NCBI GenBank assembly: GCA_963662175.1
Contig: OY759217.1
Span: forward strand, 11,906,562 to 11,970,561
Length of the DNA stretch: 64,000 nucleotides
Source of the DNA: Aradus depressus
Lineage: Eukaryota; Arthropoda; Insecta; Hemiptera; Aradidae
Direction of reading: 5' to 3'
Shown: positions 11,041-22,988 of the stretch, one piece after another
Layout of the letters: every line of letters begins with the position of its first letter
How positions within the stretch are numbered: position 1 is the stretch's first letter
Made by a program: the position numbers and the translations under genes
Notes under the pieces: model-generated
What the model saw: the letters and a program-made list of their open reading frames with translations, nothing else
Databases searched by the model: none
What the model was told of the DNA's origin: nothing

Positions 11041-12033
11041 ATAATGGGAATGGGTTTTTTCGTGGGTCTCAGTTTTTTTTTTTTTTTTTTTTTTCACAAC
11101 GATTTTGGTTCTAAAAAATTGAGACTTAAAATCATAGAAGAAAATACGAAATATCATTATTAGACAAGGCTGAGGGTCGTAGACGGACGAGCAAAGCTCA
11201 TTTATAGGGCTCTTAAGCTCAACTATGAACCCGTAACGAAGTTAAACGTCTGCAAAGCCGTGACGAAACATGGGTAAAAAAGGTGACAAATGCAGAGAAA
11301 TTATGAAAATTGCTGCTTTGAAGTTTTGCAAATAGAAGTTGTCATAAGAGCGGAAGTACGCTGGATCGCGCCTCAGTCGTCCCAAGAGTAGTTACAAAAT
11401 GTCAATTCCAGGTCATCTCTCCTCTCCGCCCCTTCAACAATAACAACTATTATTTCATAAATGACATTTGTCAACAACACAACGAGAGTTATACAAACTG
11501 TGACACGGAGAGTTTACTGGGTTCAGCGAATTTATTCCATCTAAGGATTTAACATTTTCACATTGTTATGAATGAGTCAGGGTTGGTAGCATCAGCGAAT
11601 CTATTCGCGGTGAAGGGAAAGAGCGTCAATACTAGTCTCCCATCCTTGACATCGAAAATCATGATCACCGAAAACTTATAATTAAAGTATCTACCTATGT
11701 TTAATGACATAGATTTAATAATCTATCAATTAACTAGAAGCACAGTATTTTGTTATTTCGACCCTCAATATCCTTCAATGTCGGTCGGAAGTTATCGAAA
11801 AGAATCTTGCAAAAATACTAGCTTCTGGCTGTTTTTGGGAATCGTCGTAAGTTGAAAGTATGATAATGATTAACATATTTATTTAAGGACTTTCTTTTCT
11901 AAATTTTTGACCAGAAAACATACTGTACGCAAAAAATAGCCATATCTTAAATGTTTACTGGCAAAATTTGAAAGAGAAGGAAGTTAATTTATAAGGAAAA
12001 AAACAAGCTATAATAAATCAACTTACAAAACAA
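11041..12033. other. No recognisable gene
   Basis: Contains a poly-T run at about 11072-11093 and otherwise mixed sequence with no supported frame. Confidence 0.35.
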
Positions 12034-12244
12034 AATTGGGACGTGGCCATTACAGGACTTTATTATAAGTCCCCTTCTCAAATTTATTTCACTGTGTATA
12101 TGAAAGTAAGGAGTTGTGCACGTATTTCTGAGGATGACTTTCTTATACTCAGTAATACCACTATGAAATGACTTTGAGAAGGGAGAGGTGGAAATAGATC
12201 TGATCTGTAAGAGTGGAAAGTTCTGTAATGGCCACGTCAAAATT
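12034..12244. mobile_element. Inverted-repeat MITE (~210 bp)
   Basis: The left end 'gacgtggccattacaggact' and right end (complement 'gacgtggccattacagaact') are inverted. The similarity continues inward through 'ccccttctcaaa' / 'cccttctcaaag'. No frame inside and no clear target duplication. Confidence 0.65.
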
Positions 12245-12290
12245 TTTTTTTTCTTCATTTTTATAATTTTTCGTATAAATTACTAATAAT

Positions 12291-12622
12291 AGTTAGTTAT
12301 TATGACTCATGCCCGGGCTTTAACTACGAGGTCATATCGCCTACTACCAGAACGCTCTTTCGTTGCTCTGGTGAACATGAGCCGGACTCTACTGTATGAT
12401 ATACTGTATATATTATATTGGAGTCCTAAAATTTGCCTACCCTAAATTTCTATACATTTATACACCCAGAATAGGGTTTTTTAACGAGCACCTGACAACG
12501 TACAGGCTCGGGACCATCGGTTAAGGTCCCATCTGATGGATGTAACCTGCTCATGGTTTTTTCACCCCTCAGATGAAGTTCAATAAACAAACACGCATAC
12601 CACTGAGCGATCGGCACCCTCG
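12291..12622 (-). repeat. SINE1 copy
   Basis: The 3' end 'gttagttattatgactcatg' is on the left and the worn tRNA-like head ('accactgagcgatcggcacc') is at 12598-12619. The body carries an AT-rich insertion at about 12397-12417. Confidence 0.75.
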
Positions 12623-13284
12623 AGTTGTGTTTAATGTTTGTTTGGGTCACCCCAAACGTAATGTATATACGTATTTCAAAAAAACATGAACTTCCTTCGA
12701 CTAACATCTATCTGATGAGATAAGTTTATCGAAAAAAAAGAAAAAAATCTGTGTGAAGGCCAAAGAAAACTCTTAAAATGGAAATATTTTTTTATATTTA
12801 TCCATAATTAATTTTAGAGACTTTTTCTGACAAAACGTATTTTTTTCATTAATTTCTATTTGCAAGTTAATTTAAAAATATAGAAAAAAAAAAGTAATTA
12901 ATTAAAAAAGTTGACACGGTCTTTCCAATTTCCAGAATTTATTTTTTGCTCTAAAAAAAATAAATAACAACAACGAATTTGTTTAACTTATATATTTTCT
13001 ATATCCACAATAATGTATACATATAGTGTAAGGTTTCGGCTTACAGGCTCATCTGAAATAAGGAAAAAAGGGGTAAATCTATTATATTTGCTAAACATAG
13101 CATCGATATGGGTCACATGTTCAACGAAGCAACGTGAAAAAAGTACCTCCTGTAATGTAAACATAAGGTCACCATGGCAACCAGAGAAGAAACAAAGTTA
13201 ATATAAAAAGAACTCATTTGAGAAACAAAATTTATTTGGACCAGCAAGATACAAGATGCTACACACAAATGAATAATGAAACAT
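12623..13284. other. No recognisable gene
   Basis: AT-rich sequence with short frames only; nothing identified. Confidence 0.35.
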
Positions 13285-13478
13285 AGTGGCCGTGCGGGCT
13301 AGAGCGTAGGGCATTGGTCGCATGGTTTGCGGGTCCGAATCCCGTCCGGGAATGAGTTTTATTTCGTAGATAGAACTCCCTCCCGGGGCCATGAATGTCG
13401 TAAATAACTATATATAACACATTGACCTTGATAATATGCATCGTACATAAAGCCAAAAAAAATAAATAAATAAAGGTT
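13285..13478 (+). repeat. tRNA-derived SINE2, copy 1
   Basis: A tRNA-like head ('gtggccgtgcgggctagagc' as A-box region, 'ggtccgaatcc' as B box at about 13332-13342) is followed by a short body ('agaactccctcccgggg', 'catgaatgtcgtaaataac', 'taatatgcatcgt'). The tail is a simple repeat, (aaat)n. A second copy lies at 58590-58800. Its tail abuts the first satellite monomer. Confidence 0.75.
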
Positions 13479-13480
13479 TT

Positions 13481-16400
13481 AAAGTAGGAAGTCCTGGTAC
13501 AGTCTTTGTTTGAATCGCCTCCCAGGAGTAGGCGTACCTAGACTGTACAGTAGGGTGGAACGGAAATGGCCTTTTAAAGTAGGAAGTCCTGGTACAGTCT
13601 TTGTTTGAATCGCCTCCCAGGAGTAGGCGCACCTAGACTGTACAGTAGGGTGGAACGGAAATGGCCTTTTAAAGTAGGAAGTCCTGGTACAGTCTTTGTT
13701 TGAATCGCCTCCCAGGAGTAGGCGCACCTAGACTGTACAGTAGGGTGGAACGGAAATGGCCTTTTAAAGTAGGAAGTCCTGGTACAGTCTTTGTTTGAAT
13801 CGCCTCCCAGGAGTAGGCGCACCTAGACTGTACAGTAGGGTGGAACGGAAATGGCCTTTTAAAGTAGGAAGTCCTGGTACAGTCTTTGTTTGAATCGCCT
13901 CCCAGGAGTAGGCGCACCTAGACTGTACAGTAGGGTGGAACGGAAATGGCCTTTTAAAGTAGGAAGTCCTGGTACAGTCTTTGTTTGAATCGCCTCCCAG
14001 GAGTAGGCGCACCTAGACTGTACAGTAGGGTGGAACGGAAATGGCCTTTTAAAGTAGGAAGTCCTGGTACAGTCTTTGTTTGAATCGCCTCCCAGGAGTA
14101 GGCGCACCTAGACTGTACAGTAGGGTGGAACGGAAATGGCCTTTTAAAGTAGGAAGTCCTGGTACAGTCTTTGTTTGAATCGCCTCCCAGGAGTAGGCGC
14201 ACCTAGACTGTACAGTAGGGTGGAACGGAAATGGCCTTTTAAAGTAGGAAGTCCTGGTACAGTCTTTGTTTGAATCGCCTCCCAGGAGTAGGCGCACCTA
14301 GACTGTACAGTAGGGTGGAACGGAAATGGCCTTTTAAAGTAGGAAGTCCTGGTACAGTCTTTGTTTGAATCGCCTCCCAGGAGTAGGCGCACCTAGACTG
14401 TACAGTAGGGTGGAACGGAAATGGCCTTTTAAAGTAGGAAGTCCTGGTACAGTCTTTGTTTGAATCGCCTCCCAGGAGTAGGCGCACCTAGACTGTACAG
14501 TAGGGTGGAACGGAAATGGCCTTTTAAAGTAGGAAGTCCTGGTACAGTCTTTGTTTGAATCGCCTCCCAGGAGTAGGCGCACCTAGACTGTACAGTAGGG
14601 TGGAACGGAAATGGCCTTTTAAAGTAGGAAGTCCTGGTACAGTCTTTGTTTGAATCGCCTCCCAGGAGTAGGCGCACCTAGACTGTACAGTAGGGTGGAA
14701 CGGAAATGGCCTTTTAAAGTAGGAAGTCCTGGTACAGTCTTTGTTTGAATCGCCTCCCAGGAGTAGGCGCACCTAGACTGTACAGTAGGGTGGAACGGAA
14801 ATGGCCTTTTAAAGTAGGAAGTCCTGGTACAGTCTTTGTTTGAATCGCCTCCCAGGAGTAGGCGCACCTAGACTGTACAGTAGGGTGGAACGGAAATGGC
14901 CTTTTAAAGTAGGAAGTCCTGGTACAGTCTTTGTTTGAATCGCCTCCCAGGAGTAGGCGCACCTAGACTGTACAGTAGGGTGGAACGGAAATGGCCTTTT
15001 AAAGTAGGAAGTCCTGGTACAGTCTTTGTTTGAATCGCCTCCCAGGAGTAGGCGCACCTAGACTGTACAGTAGGGTGGAACGGAAATGGCCTTTTAAAGT
15101 AGGAAGTCCTGGTACAGTCTTTGTTTGAATCGCCTCCCAGGAGTAGGCGCACCTAGACTGTACAGTAGGGTGGAACGGAAATGGCCTTTTAAAGTAGGAA
15201 GTCCTGGTACAGTCTTTGTTTGAATCGCCTCCCAGGAGTAGGCGCACCTAGACTGTACAGTAGGGTGGAACGGAAATGGCCTTTTAAAGTAGGAAGTCCT
15301 GGTACAGTCTTTGTTTGAATCGCCTCCCAGGAGTAGGCGCACCTAGACTGTACAGTAGGGTGGAACGGAAATGGCCTTTTAAAGTAGGAAGTCCTGGTAC
15401 AGTCTTTGTTTGAATCGCCTCCCAGGAGTAGGCGCACCTAGACTGTACAGTAGGGTGGAACGGAAATGGCCTTTTAAAGTAGGAAGTCCTGGTACAGTCT
15501 TTGTTTGAATCGCCTCCCAGGAGTAGGCGCACCTAGACTGTACAGTAGGGTGGAACGGAAATGGCCTTTTAAAGTAGGAAGTCCTGGTACAGTCTTTGTT
15601 TGAATCGCCTCCCAGGAGTAGGCGCACCTAGACTGTACAGTAGGGTGGAACGGAAATGGCCTTTTAAAGTAGGAAGTCCTGGTACAGTCTTTGTTTGAAT
15701 CGCCTCCCAGGAGTAGGCGCACCTAGACTGTACAGTAGGGTGGAACGGAAATGGCCTTTTAAAGTAGGAAGTCCTGGTACAGTCTTTGTTTGAATCGCCT
15801 CCCAGGAGTAGGCGCACCTAGACTGTACAGTAGGGTGGAACGGAAATGGCCTTTTAAAGTAGGAAGTCCTGGTACAGTCTTTGTTTGAATCGCCTCCCAG
15901 GAGTAGGCGCACCTAGACTGTACAGTAGGGTGGAACGGAAATGGCCTTTTAAAGTAGGAAGTCCTGGTACAGTCTTTGTTTGAATCGCCTCCCAGGAGTA
16001 GGCGCACCTAGACTGTACAGTAGGGTGGAACGGAAATGGCCTTTTAAAGTAGGAAGTCCTGGTACAGTCTTTGTTTGAATCGCCTCCCAGGAGTAGGCGC
16101 ACCTAGACTGTACAGTAGGGTGGAACGGAAATGGCCTTTTAAAGTAGGAAGTCCTGGTACAGTCTTTGTTTGAATCGCCTCCCAGGAGTAGGCGCACCTA
16201 GACTGTACAGTAGGATGGAACGGAAATGGCCTTTTAAAGTAGGAAGTCCTGGTACAGTCTTTGTTTGAATCGCCTCCCAGGAGTAGGCGCACCTAGACTG
16301 TACAGTAGGGTGGAACGGAAATGGCCTTTTAAAGTAGGAAGTCCTGGTACAGTCTTTGTTTGAATCGCCTCCCAGGAGTAGGCGCACCTAGACTGTACAG

Positions 16401-18138
16401 TAGGGTGGAACGGAAATGGCCTTTTAAAGTAGGAAGTCCTGGTACAGTCTTTGTTTGAATCGCCTCCCAGGAGTAGGCGCACCTAGACTGTACAGTAGGG
16501 TGGAACGGAAATGGCCTTTTAAAGTAGGAAGTCCTGGTACAGTCTTTGTTTGAATCGCCTCCCAGGAGTAGGCGCACCTAGACTGTACAGTAGGGTGGAA
16601 CGGAAATGGCCTTTTAAAGTAGGAAGTCCTGGTACAGTCTTTGTTTGAATCGCCTCCCAGGAGTAGGCGCACCTAGACTGTACAGTAGGGTGGAACGGAA
16701 ATGGCCTTTTAAAGTAGGAAGTCCTGGTACAGTCTTTGTTTGAATCGCCTCCCAGGAGTAGGCGCACCTAGACTGTACAGTAGGGTGGAACGGAAATGGC
16801 CTTTTAAAGTAGGAAGTCCTGGTACAGTCTTTGTTTGAATCGCCTCCCAGGAGTAGGCGCACCTAGACTGTACAGTAGGGTGGAACGGAAATGGCCTTTT
16901 AAAGTAGGAAGTCCTGGTACAGTCTTTGTTTGAATCGCCTCCCAGGAGTAGGCGCACCTAGACTGTACAGTAGGGTGGAACGGAAATGGCCTTTTAAAGT
17001 AGGAAGTCCTGGTACAGTCTTTGTTTGGATCGCCTCCCAGGAGTAGGCGCACCTAGACTGTACAGTAGGGTGGAACGGAAATGGCCTTTTAAAGTAGGAA
17101 GTCCTGGTACAGTCTTTGTTTGAATCGCCTCCCAGGAGTAGGCGCACCTAGACTGTACAGTAGGGTGGAACGGAAATGGCCTTTTAAAGTAGGAAGTCCT
17201 GGTACAGTCTTTGTTTGAATCGCCTCCCAGGAGTAGGCGCACCTAGACTGTACAGTAGGGTGGAACGGAAATGGCCTTTTAAAGTAGGAAGTCCTGGTAC
17301 AGTCTTTGTTTGAATCGCCTCCCAGGAGTAGGCGCACCTAGACTGTACAGTAGGGTGGAACGGAAATGGCCTTTTAAAGTAGGAAGTCCTGGTACAGTCT
17401 TTGTTTGAATCGCCTCCCAGGAGTAGGCGCACCTAGACTGTACAGTAGGGTGGAACGGAAATGGCCTTTTAAAGTAGGAAGTCCTGGTACAGTCTTTGTT
17501 TGAATCGCCTCCCAGGAGTAGGCGCACCTAGACTGTACAGTAGGGTGGAACGGAAATGGCCTTTTAAAGTAGGAAGTCCTGGTACAGTCTTTGTTTGAAT
17601 CGCCTCCCAGGAGTAGGCGCACCTAGACTGTACAGTAGGGTGGAACGGAAATGGCCTTTTAAAGTAGGAAGTCCTGGTACAGTCTTTGTTTGAATCGCCT
17701 CCCAGGAGTAGGCGCACCTAGACTGTACAGTAGGGTGGAACGGAAATGGCCTTGTAAAGTAGGAAGTCCTGGTACAGTCTTTGTTTGAATCGCCTCCCAG
17801 GAGTAGGCGCACCTAGACTGTACAGTAGGGTGGAACGGAAATGGCCTTTTAAAGTAGGAAGTCCTGGTACAGTCTTTGTTTGAATCGCCTCCCAGGAGTA
17901 GGCGCACCTAGACTGTACAGTAGGGTGGAACGGAAATGGCCTTTTAAAGGAGGAAGTCCTGGTACAGTCTTTGTTTGAATCGCCTCCCAGGAGTAGGCGC
18001 ACCTAGACTGTACAGTAGGGTGGAACGGAAATGACCTTTTAAAGTAGGAAGTCCTGGTACAGTCTTTGTTTGAATCGCCTCCCAGGAGTAGGCGCACCTA
18101 GACTGTACAGTAGGGTGGAACGGAAATGGCCTTTTAAA
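13481..18138. repeat. 95-bp satellite array, 49 monomers
   Basis: 'aaagtaggaa' recurs every 95 bp exactly from 13481 to 18041, giving 49 monomers. Most are identical. The variants I see are one in the first monomer ('ggcgtacc' for 'ggcgcacc'), and single changes at about 16215, 17027, 17754, 17950 and 18034. Each unit holds 'cgcctcccaggagtaggcg' (a small hairpin), the palindrome 'actgtacagt', and the 'cagtagggtggaacg' terminus of the MITE that follows at 18108. Because 95 is not a multiple of three, the repeated 82-residue minus-strand frames are artefacts of repetition. Array ends: a SINE2 tail on the left, a single MITE on the right. Confidence 0.95.
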
Positions 18139-18816
18139 CATTTTAGTTATTAGTTTGGTAATAGTGGAGAAAAGTTGCCTTTTAAGTTCAAAAAGAATTT
18201 TAAAAAAATTGGTTCCAATACTACAACATCTTGAGGTGCCGCAAAGAGCTTAAAGTTTGTAAAAAAATTGAAAAATTTTAAACTTTGATAAATTATTTTT
18301 TATGAATTTCTCGTACATATAATGTTACAAGAGATGGTTTTAAATACAAATATAAGCATTAGAATTGGAAAAAATTAATAATTATAAAATATAATAAAAA
18401 AAAAAAAATATTTTGTAATGTCAAACTCTGTATTTCTTACTTCTGTATCCTTAATGATTACAAATGTTACAGCTGCAAAATGTTTGTTTCTACTTCATCG
18501 CCACATTAAACTGGTCCTTGCGGCACCTCAAGACGTACTCCAATATTTTTCATATTTTTTATTTATCTTATCTACACTAAAAGGCAACTTTTCTGCGCTA
18601 TTCCAAATTAAAAATCACATAATCAAGACACGCAAAAATCTTTGAAAAAGTTCCATAAAAGTGTGTTTTTATGAAACTTTAAGGACCTTGCGGCACCTCA
18701 AGACGTACTCCAATATTTTTCATATTTTTTATTTATCTTATCTACACTAAAAGGCAACTTTTCTGCGCTATTCCAAATTAAAAATCAAAAGATGATTTTT
18801 TCGTTCCACCCTACTG
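18108..18816. mobile_element. TA-flanked MITE (709 bp) adjoining the satellite
   Basis: The left end CAGTAGGGTGGAACG (18108) and its complement ending at 18816 are flanked by TA on both sides (18106-18107, 18817-18818), as in Tc1/mariner-like elements. The inverted homology extends inward: 'aaaagttgccttttaag' and 'ttgaggtgccgcaa' on the left oppose 'aaaggcaacttttc' and 'ttgcggcacctcaag' on the right. A segment of about 105 bp is directly duplicated inside (18505-18608 and 18683-18788). No transposase frame is present. The last satellite monomer overlaps its left terminus. Confidence 0.8.
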
Positions 18817-18829
18817 TACAGCCCCAGAA

Positions 18830-19020
18830 CAATGCACAAGGCCATCGTGGTGATTCTTCACAAGTTTCTGAATGTGTTCTTCGTGGATTTTGTGATTCCT
18901 GACAAACCAGGGTGCGTTTATTGCTATTCGGATTACTTTATTTTGAAATGTTTATAGTCGTTTCATGTTAGTGTTGCTGGTACCGATGCAGACTGGACAG
19001 GCGTATGTTAGAAGTGGAAG
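18830..19020 (-). mobile_element. Jockey-type LINE reverse transcriptase fragment
   Basis: Minus-strand translation reads in one frame with a single stop: 'LTYACPVCIGTSNTNMKRL', then 'TFQNKVIRIAINAPWFVRN' and 'KIHEEHIQKLV'. This is the conserved C-terminal region of Jockey-clade reverse transcriptases (the usual '..tYg.pvWg.a..sn.k.lq..QnkvLR.i..apwyvrn..ih.dl..' pattern). It is truncated at both ends, and the TA-flanked MITE begins or ends just beside it. Confidence 0.8.
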
Positions 19021-19344
19021 TTCCATTGACCAAAGTGTCAAGTTAGCCATCCGTTAAATCCACCATAAAACTACCTGTAAAGTGTGCGGATATTACAGGA
19101 CAAAATAATTACTTTTAATTTAAGGAGAAAGTTAATATTTGTATTGTTTCAGTGAGGACAATTTAGTTCGAATCAGAACAGAATTCCGTTGAAGCTGAAT
19201 TGAGTCTGTGAACAGTTTGTTAAAGCAAAACTTACATAGTTTATCTAGCTCATGGGTGGAAAATGAGTCAAATCGGCCCAATGAGGAACCTGATTTCTCG
19301 CTCTGAATTATTCAGTATAATTACAACGGATACAATCATTTTTA
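19021..19344. other. No recognisable gene
   Basis: About 320 bp between the Jockey fragment and repeat B with no supported feature. Confidence 0.35.
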
Positions 19345-20755
19345 CTTCCTCAGCTGAACGAAGTATAGGGGAAGTTAGGTAATCGGTCAGAAATTCGATG
19401 TTGAGTCTTTACCAGAATCTCAGGTTTTTTGAACCCCTAATTCCAAAAATGAAAGAAAAAGAATCACTAGATATGTACTTCCCCAACACGTATTAATTAG
19501 TTACGTTTTCGTTCTTCATTTAAAGTCGTTTGGCCCTGAACTCAATATTTGACTTATGTAGTGACTTTTGCAACTTCATAACACTTCTTTTGTCGATACA
19601 TTCATTACATCGGTACTTATTAGGGTGGAGTTATTTAAGTCGAGAAGCCTCTCTTCTCTACTCCCCCTTCGACCGACTTCGCGGAAAATTAATAGGTGTC
19701 GTTATGCGGTTTTGAATTTAAATATTAAATTTAATGTCGATTCATACAACGACAAATATTAGAGTTTTTGTGTTAAGCCTCCCTTATTAATTCCCCTCTT
19801 CGCTTTGCCCGATTTGGCTGAAAATCAATAGGTCGTAGAGGCTTCTGGATACACATATGAAATGTTGTGTCGATACATTCATTCTGTCGGGACTTATCGT
19901 GTTCACAGATACATACACACATTGTTTTTCAACTTTGAAATCAGGAGGTCGGAAAATAAGAAATCCCGCTGAAAAGTTCGCATCGAATTTTTGCGGGACT
20001 TGGAGACGGCCTTCCTTGCCCTCGGACTGCAGGTGAACGAGGACAAGACGAAGTACATGGCGGCAGGTAGAGGAGTAAGACAGAACCTTCCCACCATGAA
20101 GATCGGGACACACTCCTTCCAGGATGTCCTAGGCTTTGTATACATGGGCTCATACGTCAGCTTCGACAACAAAGTGAGAGAGGAGATAGACCGGAGAGTT
20201 GCTGCGGCCAATCGAAGTTACTATGATCTCGAGCGTCACTTCAGGTCTCGGCTGCTTACCAAGCTGCACCTTTAGCTCTATAAAACTCTGGTTAGGCCTG
20301 TCCTGACTTATGGGGCAGAGACCTGGACGATGACCAGAGCAGACGAGAGAAGCCTCGAGATATTCGAGAGAAAGGTTCTGCGGAGGCATGTTCAGAATTA
20401 AAAATAATGCCGAGGTCGCTACGGAGTTTGAAGAGCCCAAGGTCACAGATGTGATAAGACTGGCGAGGCTTCGATGGGCAGGCCATGTTCAAAGGATGCA
20501 GAAGGCTGAAACCCCAAGAAGATCGATGCTAGTGATCCCGGAAGGAAACAGAGGACGAGGAAGAGATGGATAGACGCAGTCGATGGGGACGCAAGGAACC
20601 TTCGGTTGCAAAGCTGGAGAACGCTTGCGCTGGACAGGAATCTTTGGAGGAAGTCTCTGGAGGAGACCAAGGCTCGAATGGAGCTGTAGCGCCGAGAATG
20701 ATGATGATGATGATTACATAACTTCCTACATACCTCGTATAGCTAGGAAAGTAAA
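19345..20755 (+). repeat. Repeat B copy split by an RTE insertion
   Basis: The left part runs from the inverted terminus ('acttcctcagctgaacgaag', 'taatcggtcagaaattcgat') through three diverged internal modules to 'gcatcgaattttt' at about 19994. The right end resumes at about 20716 with 'attacataacttcctacata', 'ctcgtatagctaggaaagta'. The intact copies show that these two edges are normally contiguous. Without the insertion the element would be about 690 bp with both inverted ends. Confidence 0.75.
19996..20715 (+). mobile_element. RTE/BovB-like LINE fragment (RT C-terminus)
   Basis: Plus-strand translation gives 'DLETAFLALGLQVNEDKTKY', 'FVYMGSYVSFDNKVREEIDR', then after one stop (20273-20275) '[19 protein letters not shown]', '[11 protein letters not shown]', and after a frameshift near 20395 'RLARLRWAGHVQRM'. 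A further shift gives 'ARNLRLQSWRTLALDR' and 'WRKSLEETKAR'. This order is the C-terminal part of the reverse transcriptase found in arthropod endonuclease-RT LINEs. The fragment ends in a short (atg)n tail at 20697-20712, a typical RTE-like 3' end. It is 5'-truncated and dead (stop plus frameshifts). It is inserted in repeat B. Confidence 0.85.
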
Positions 20756-21250
20756 AACTCTGTCGTATGTGTCTGTGAACATGATAACTCCAGATAGAAT
20801 GAATGTATCGATATGAAATTTTACGTTTGTATCCAGTACCCTCTAACGACGACACTTCAACCAAATCGGGCGAAGGGAAAGGGGAATCAAAGGGAAGCTC
20901 AACACAAAAATGCCAATAACTACCGCTGTAATGAATGTATCGACATGAAATTTTATACTTAAATTCATTTTATTTTCAATTCCTCATAAGGATGGCATCT
21001 ATCAATTTTCCTGGAAATCGGCTGAAAAGAAGGTGGGTCAGAGAAGGACGGCTCGATTCAAATACCTTAATACCTGCCGGTGTAATGAATGTATCGAAAC
21101 ATTTGAGGATTCAGAAGCCACTATGTACGGTATGTCAAATATTGAGTTTTAGCACAAACGATAGATTGGCTTTGGAGGGAGAGCAAAAACGTGATTTATT
21201 AATTCGAGCTGGGGAAGTACATTTCCGGCGATTCATCGACGACATTTCCT
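20756..21250 (-). repeat. Repeat B copy
   Basis: Follows the previous copy head to tail in the opposite orientation. Landmarks are 'gataactccagatagaatg', 'taactaccgctgtaatgaat', 'gagggagagcaaaaacgtga' and 'ggggaagtacatttccggcg'. Confidence 0.7.
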
Positions 21251-22205
21251 CCTTTGTCGTTTTTTAACTGATAATCTATGAGCCGGAATTAATCCTTTCT
21301 AAAGGAAGAAGGTGGATGAATATGAATAATTGTTTCGTCTTTAGGCCTCAAAACTAAATTACTTTATACTTTCTTATACTATAGTATAGTATAAGGATTA
21401 TAATCTTGCGAAAATCCGAGATCGAGTTTTCAACGGATTTTCACGTTTCAAGGTCCCCTGACAACGTTTTGACCATTTTCGCAATGATGTCTCTCAACGA
21501 TGAACTTGGAATTTGGAATGAAGAAGTCACATATAGAACTGAATAGGTTTTGGCCAAAATTGGACGAAAATTGAAGCCACTATGTATTAAGTTTATAATA
21601 TAAAGAACAAAATAGTAATTAATAAAAGATTAAAAGTTTAATATCTTGATTACAATGTCAACGACTTGAACGAGAACTTAACCTTAATAGACGCGAAAGA
21701 ACCTTTCTTCTAACCTTTTTTTTTGACAAGAAAAGTGGTCCTTTCTCTCTTGCTCATGCTCCAGATCATAGCTATGTATTAATTAGGTATGTAAATTGTA
21801 CACTCTCTCTTCTTTTCTTTGGGCTATTGTTAGTAGGTTATGTCCTTTTTTAATTGATAATCTATAACCCGGAATTAATCATTTCTACAGGAAGATGAGA
21901 TTGGATAAATACGAACACTTGTTTCGTCTTTAGGCCTCCTAAATATATTTCTTTATACTTCCTTATACTATACTATAAAAGTGGATTGTAATCTTGCAAA
22001 AATCCGAGATCGAGTTTCAAGGTCTCCCTGAAAACGTTTTGACCATTTTCGCAATGATGTCTCTTAACGATGTACATACTTGAAATTTGGAATGAAGACA
22101 CAAATAGATCTGAATAGGTGTTGGCCGAAATGGGACGAAAATTGAGACCACTATACTTTGGGACCTAAATACATTTTACAAAATACAGCTTATATTTATG
22201 ATCTG
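21251..22205 (+). repeat. Repeat D, two direct copies
   Basis: The first copy starts near 21258 and the second near 21848. Both carry 'ttaattgataatctat..ccggaattaatc', 'gtttcgtctttaggcctc', 'aatccgagatcgagttt', 'acgttttgaccattttcgc', 'gaatttggaatgaag' and 'ccactat'. The period is about 590 bp. The second continues into 'acattttacaaaatac', as in the copy at 6130-6560. Confidence 0.7.
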
Positions 22206-22988
22206 TAAAGTTCACATCACATATTTTCCTCTGATTTCAGTTAATGCTTCGCGCAATTAAAGCATTATAAAAGAAGAATACTATTGAATTAATTAACAAT
22301 ATTACTCAAATAATATTAAGTTGGCTATTAAGATAATAACATAATTATTTTAAACAAAGAAAAATAGGTATGTATTTTTATGTTTTAAACATAAACAAAC
22401 GATCCTCGATAGTATAATTATATTGAAGTGATATTGAAAATATAAATATAACTCAATAATATTCTTCTTTTATAGACTTGAAAACTCCTGAATTGGGCAA
22501 AACAACTGAAATCAAAAATTAAATGCATATACATGGGAGTCCTAAAAGCCATTGTTTGTATTTAACCACTTGATCAAATATATCTGAAACTGGTCTCAAA
22601 ACACGGACATTTTTCCTTAACATTAGAATTGACATTATTACCATTATACAATGAAGACATTCGGTATAAATTGTCAAAGAGATCGTAGACCGAATCTCAG
22701 AGAGATCCTTCATCAGTTACACTACAGATCGTCACCACTATAGCCTCAAAACAAGCTATCGTTTTTTTCACTGTGTTTTTTCGAGGCATGATGACCAGAG
22801 ATACTGCTGACGTCATTGAGGGCATCCCCGAAAATTCGTATTTATTATAAAATGTGCCTTTCAATTTTTTCTACAACTTTCATTTGAAGATACTCGTATT
22901 TTTGATGAGGGCACACATATAAGCGGTATTTTGTAAAATGTAGGAACAAGACTTTTTTTTTTTGCACGATTTTAATACTTCCTTATAA
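22206..22988. other. No gene; partial repeat D near 22810-22950
   Basis: AT-rich. 'aagcggtattttgtaaaatg' and 'gaagatactcgtatttttgat' resemble the distal part of repeat D. Nothing else identified. Confidence 0.4.

Noticed and set aside
13285..13350. tRNA gene
   Set aside because: Same reasoning for SINE2; the second copy at 58590 has the same non-tRNA body.
13481..18138. Regular repeats as a CRISPR array
   Set aside because: The whole 95-bp unit is conserved, with no variable spacers, and the setting is an animal genome.
13408..18141. Dozens of overlapping 82-residue minus-strand open frames
   Set aside because: They come from one 95-bp repeat read in three frames; 95 is not divisible by three, and the frames shift every unit. 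No start context or conservation supports translation.
20529..20864. Minus-strand frames over the RTE fragment
   Set aside because: These are shadows of the plus-strand reverse transcriptase reading frames.
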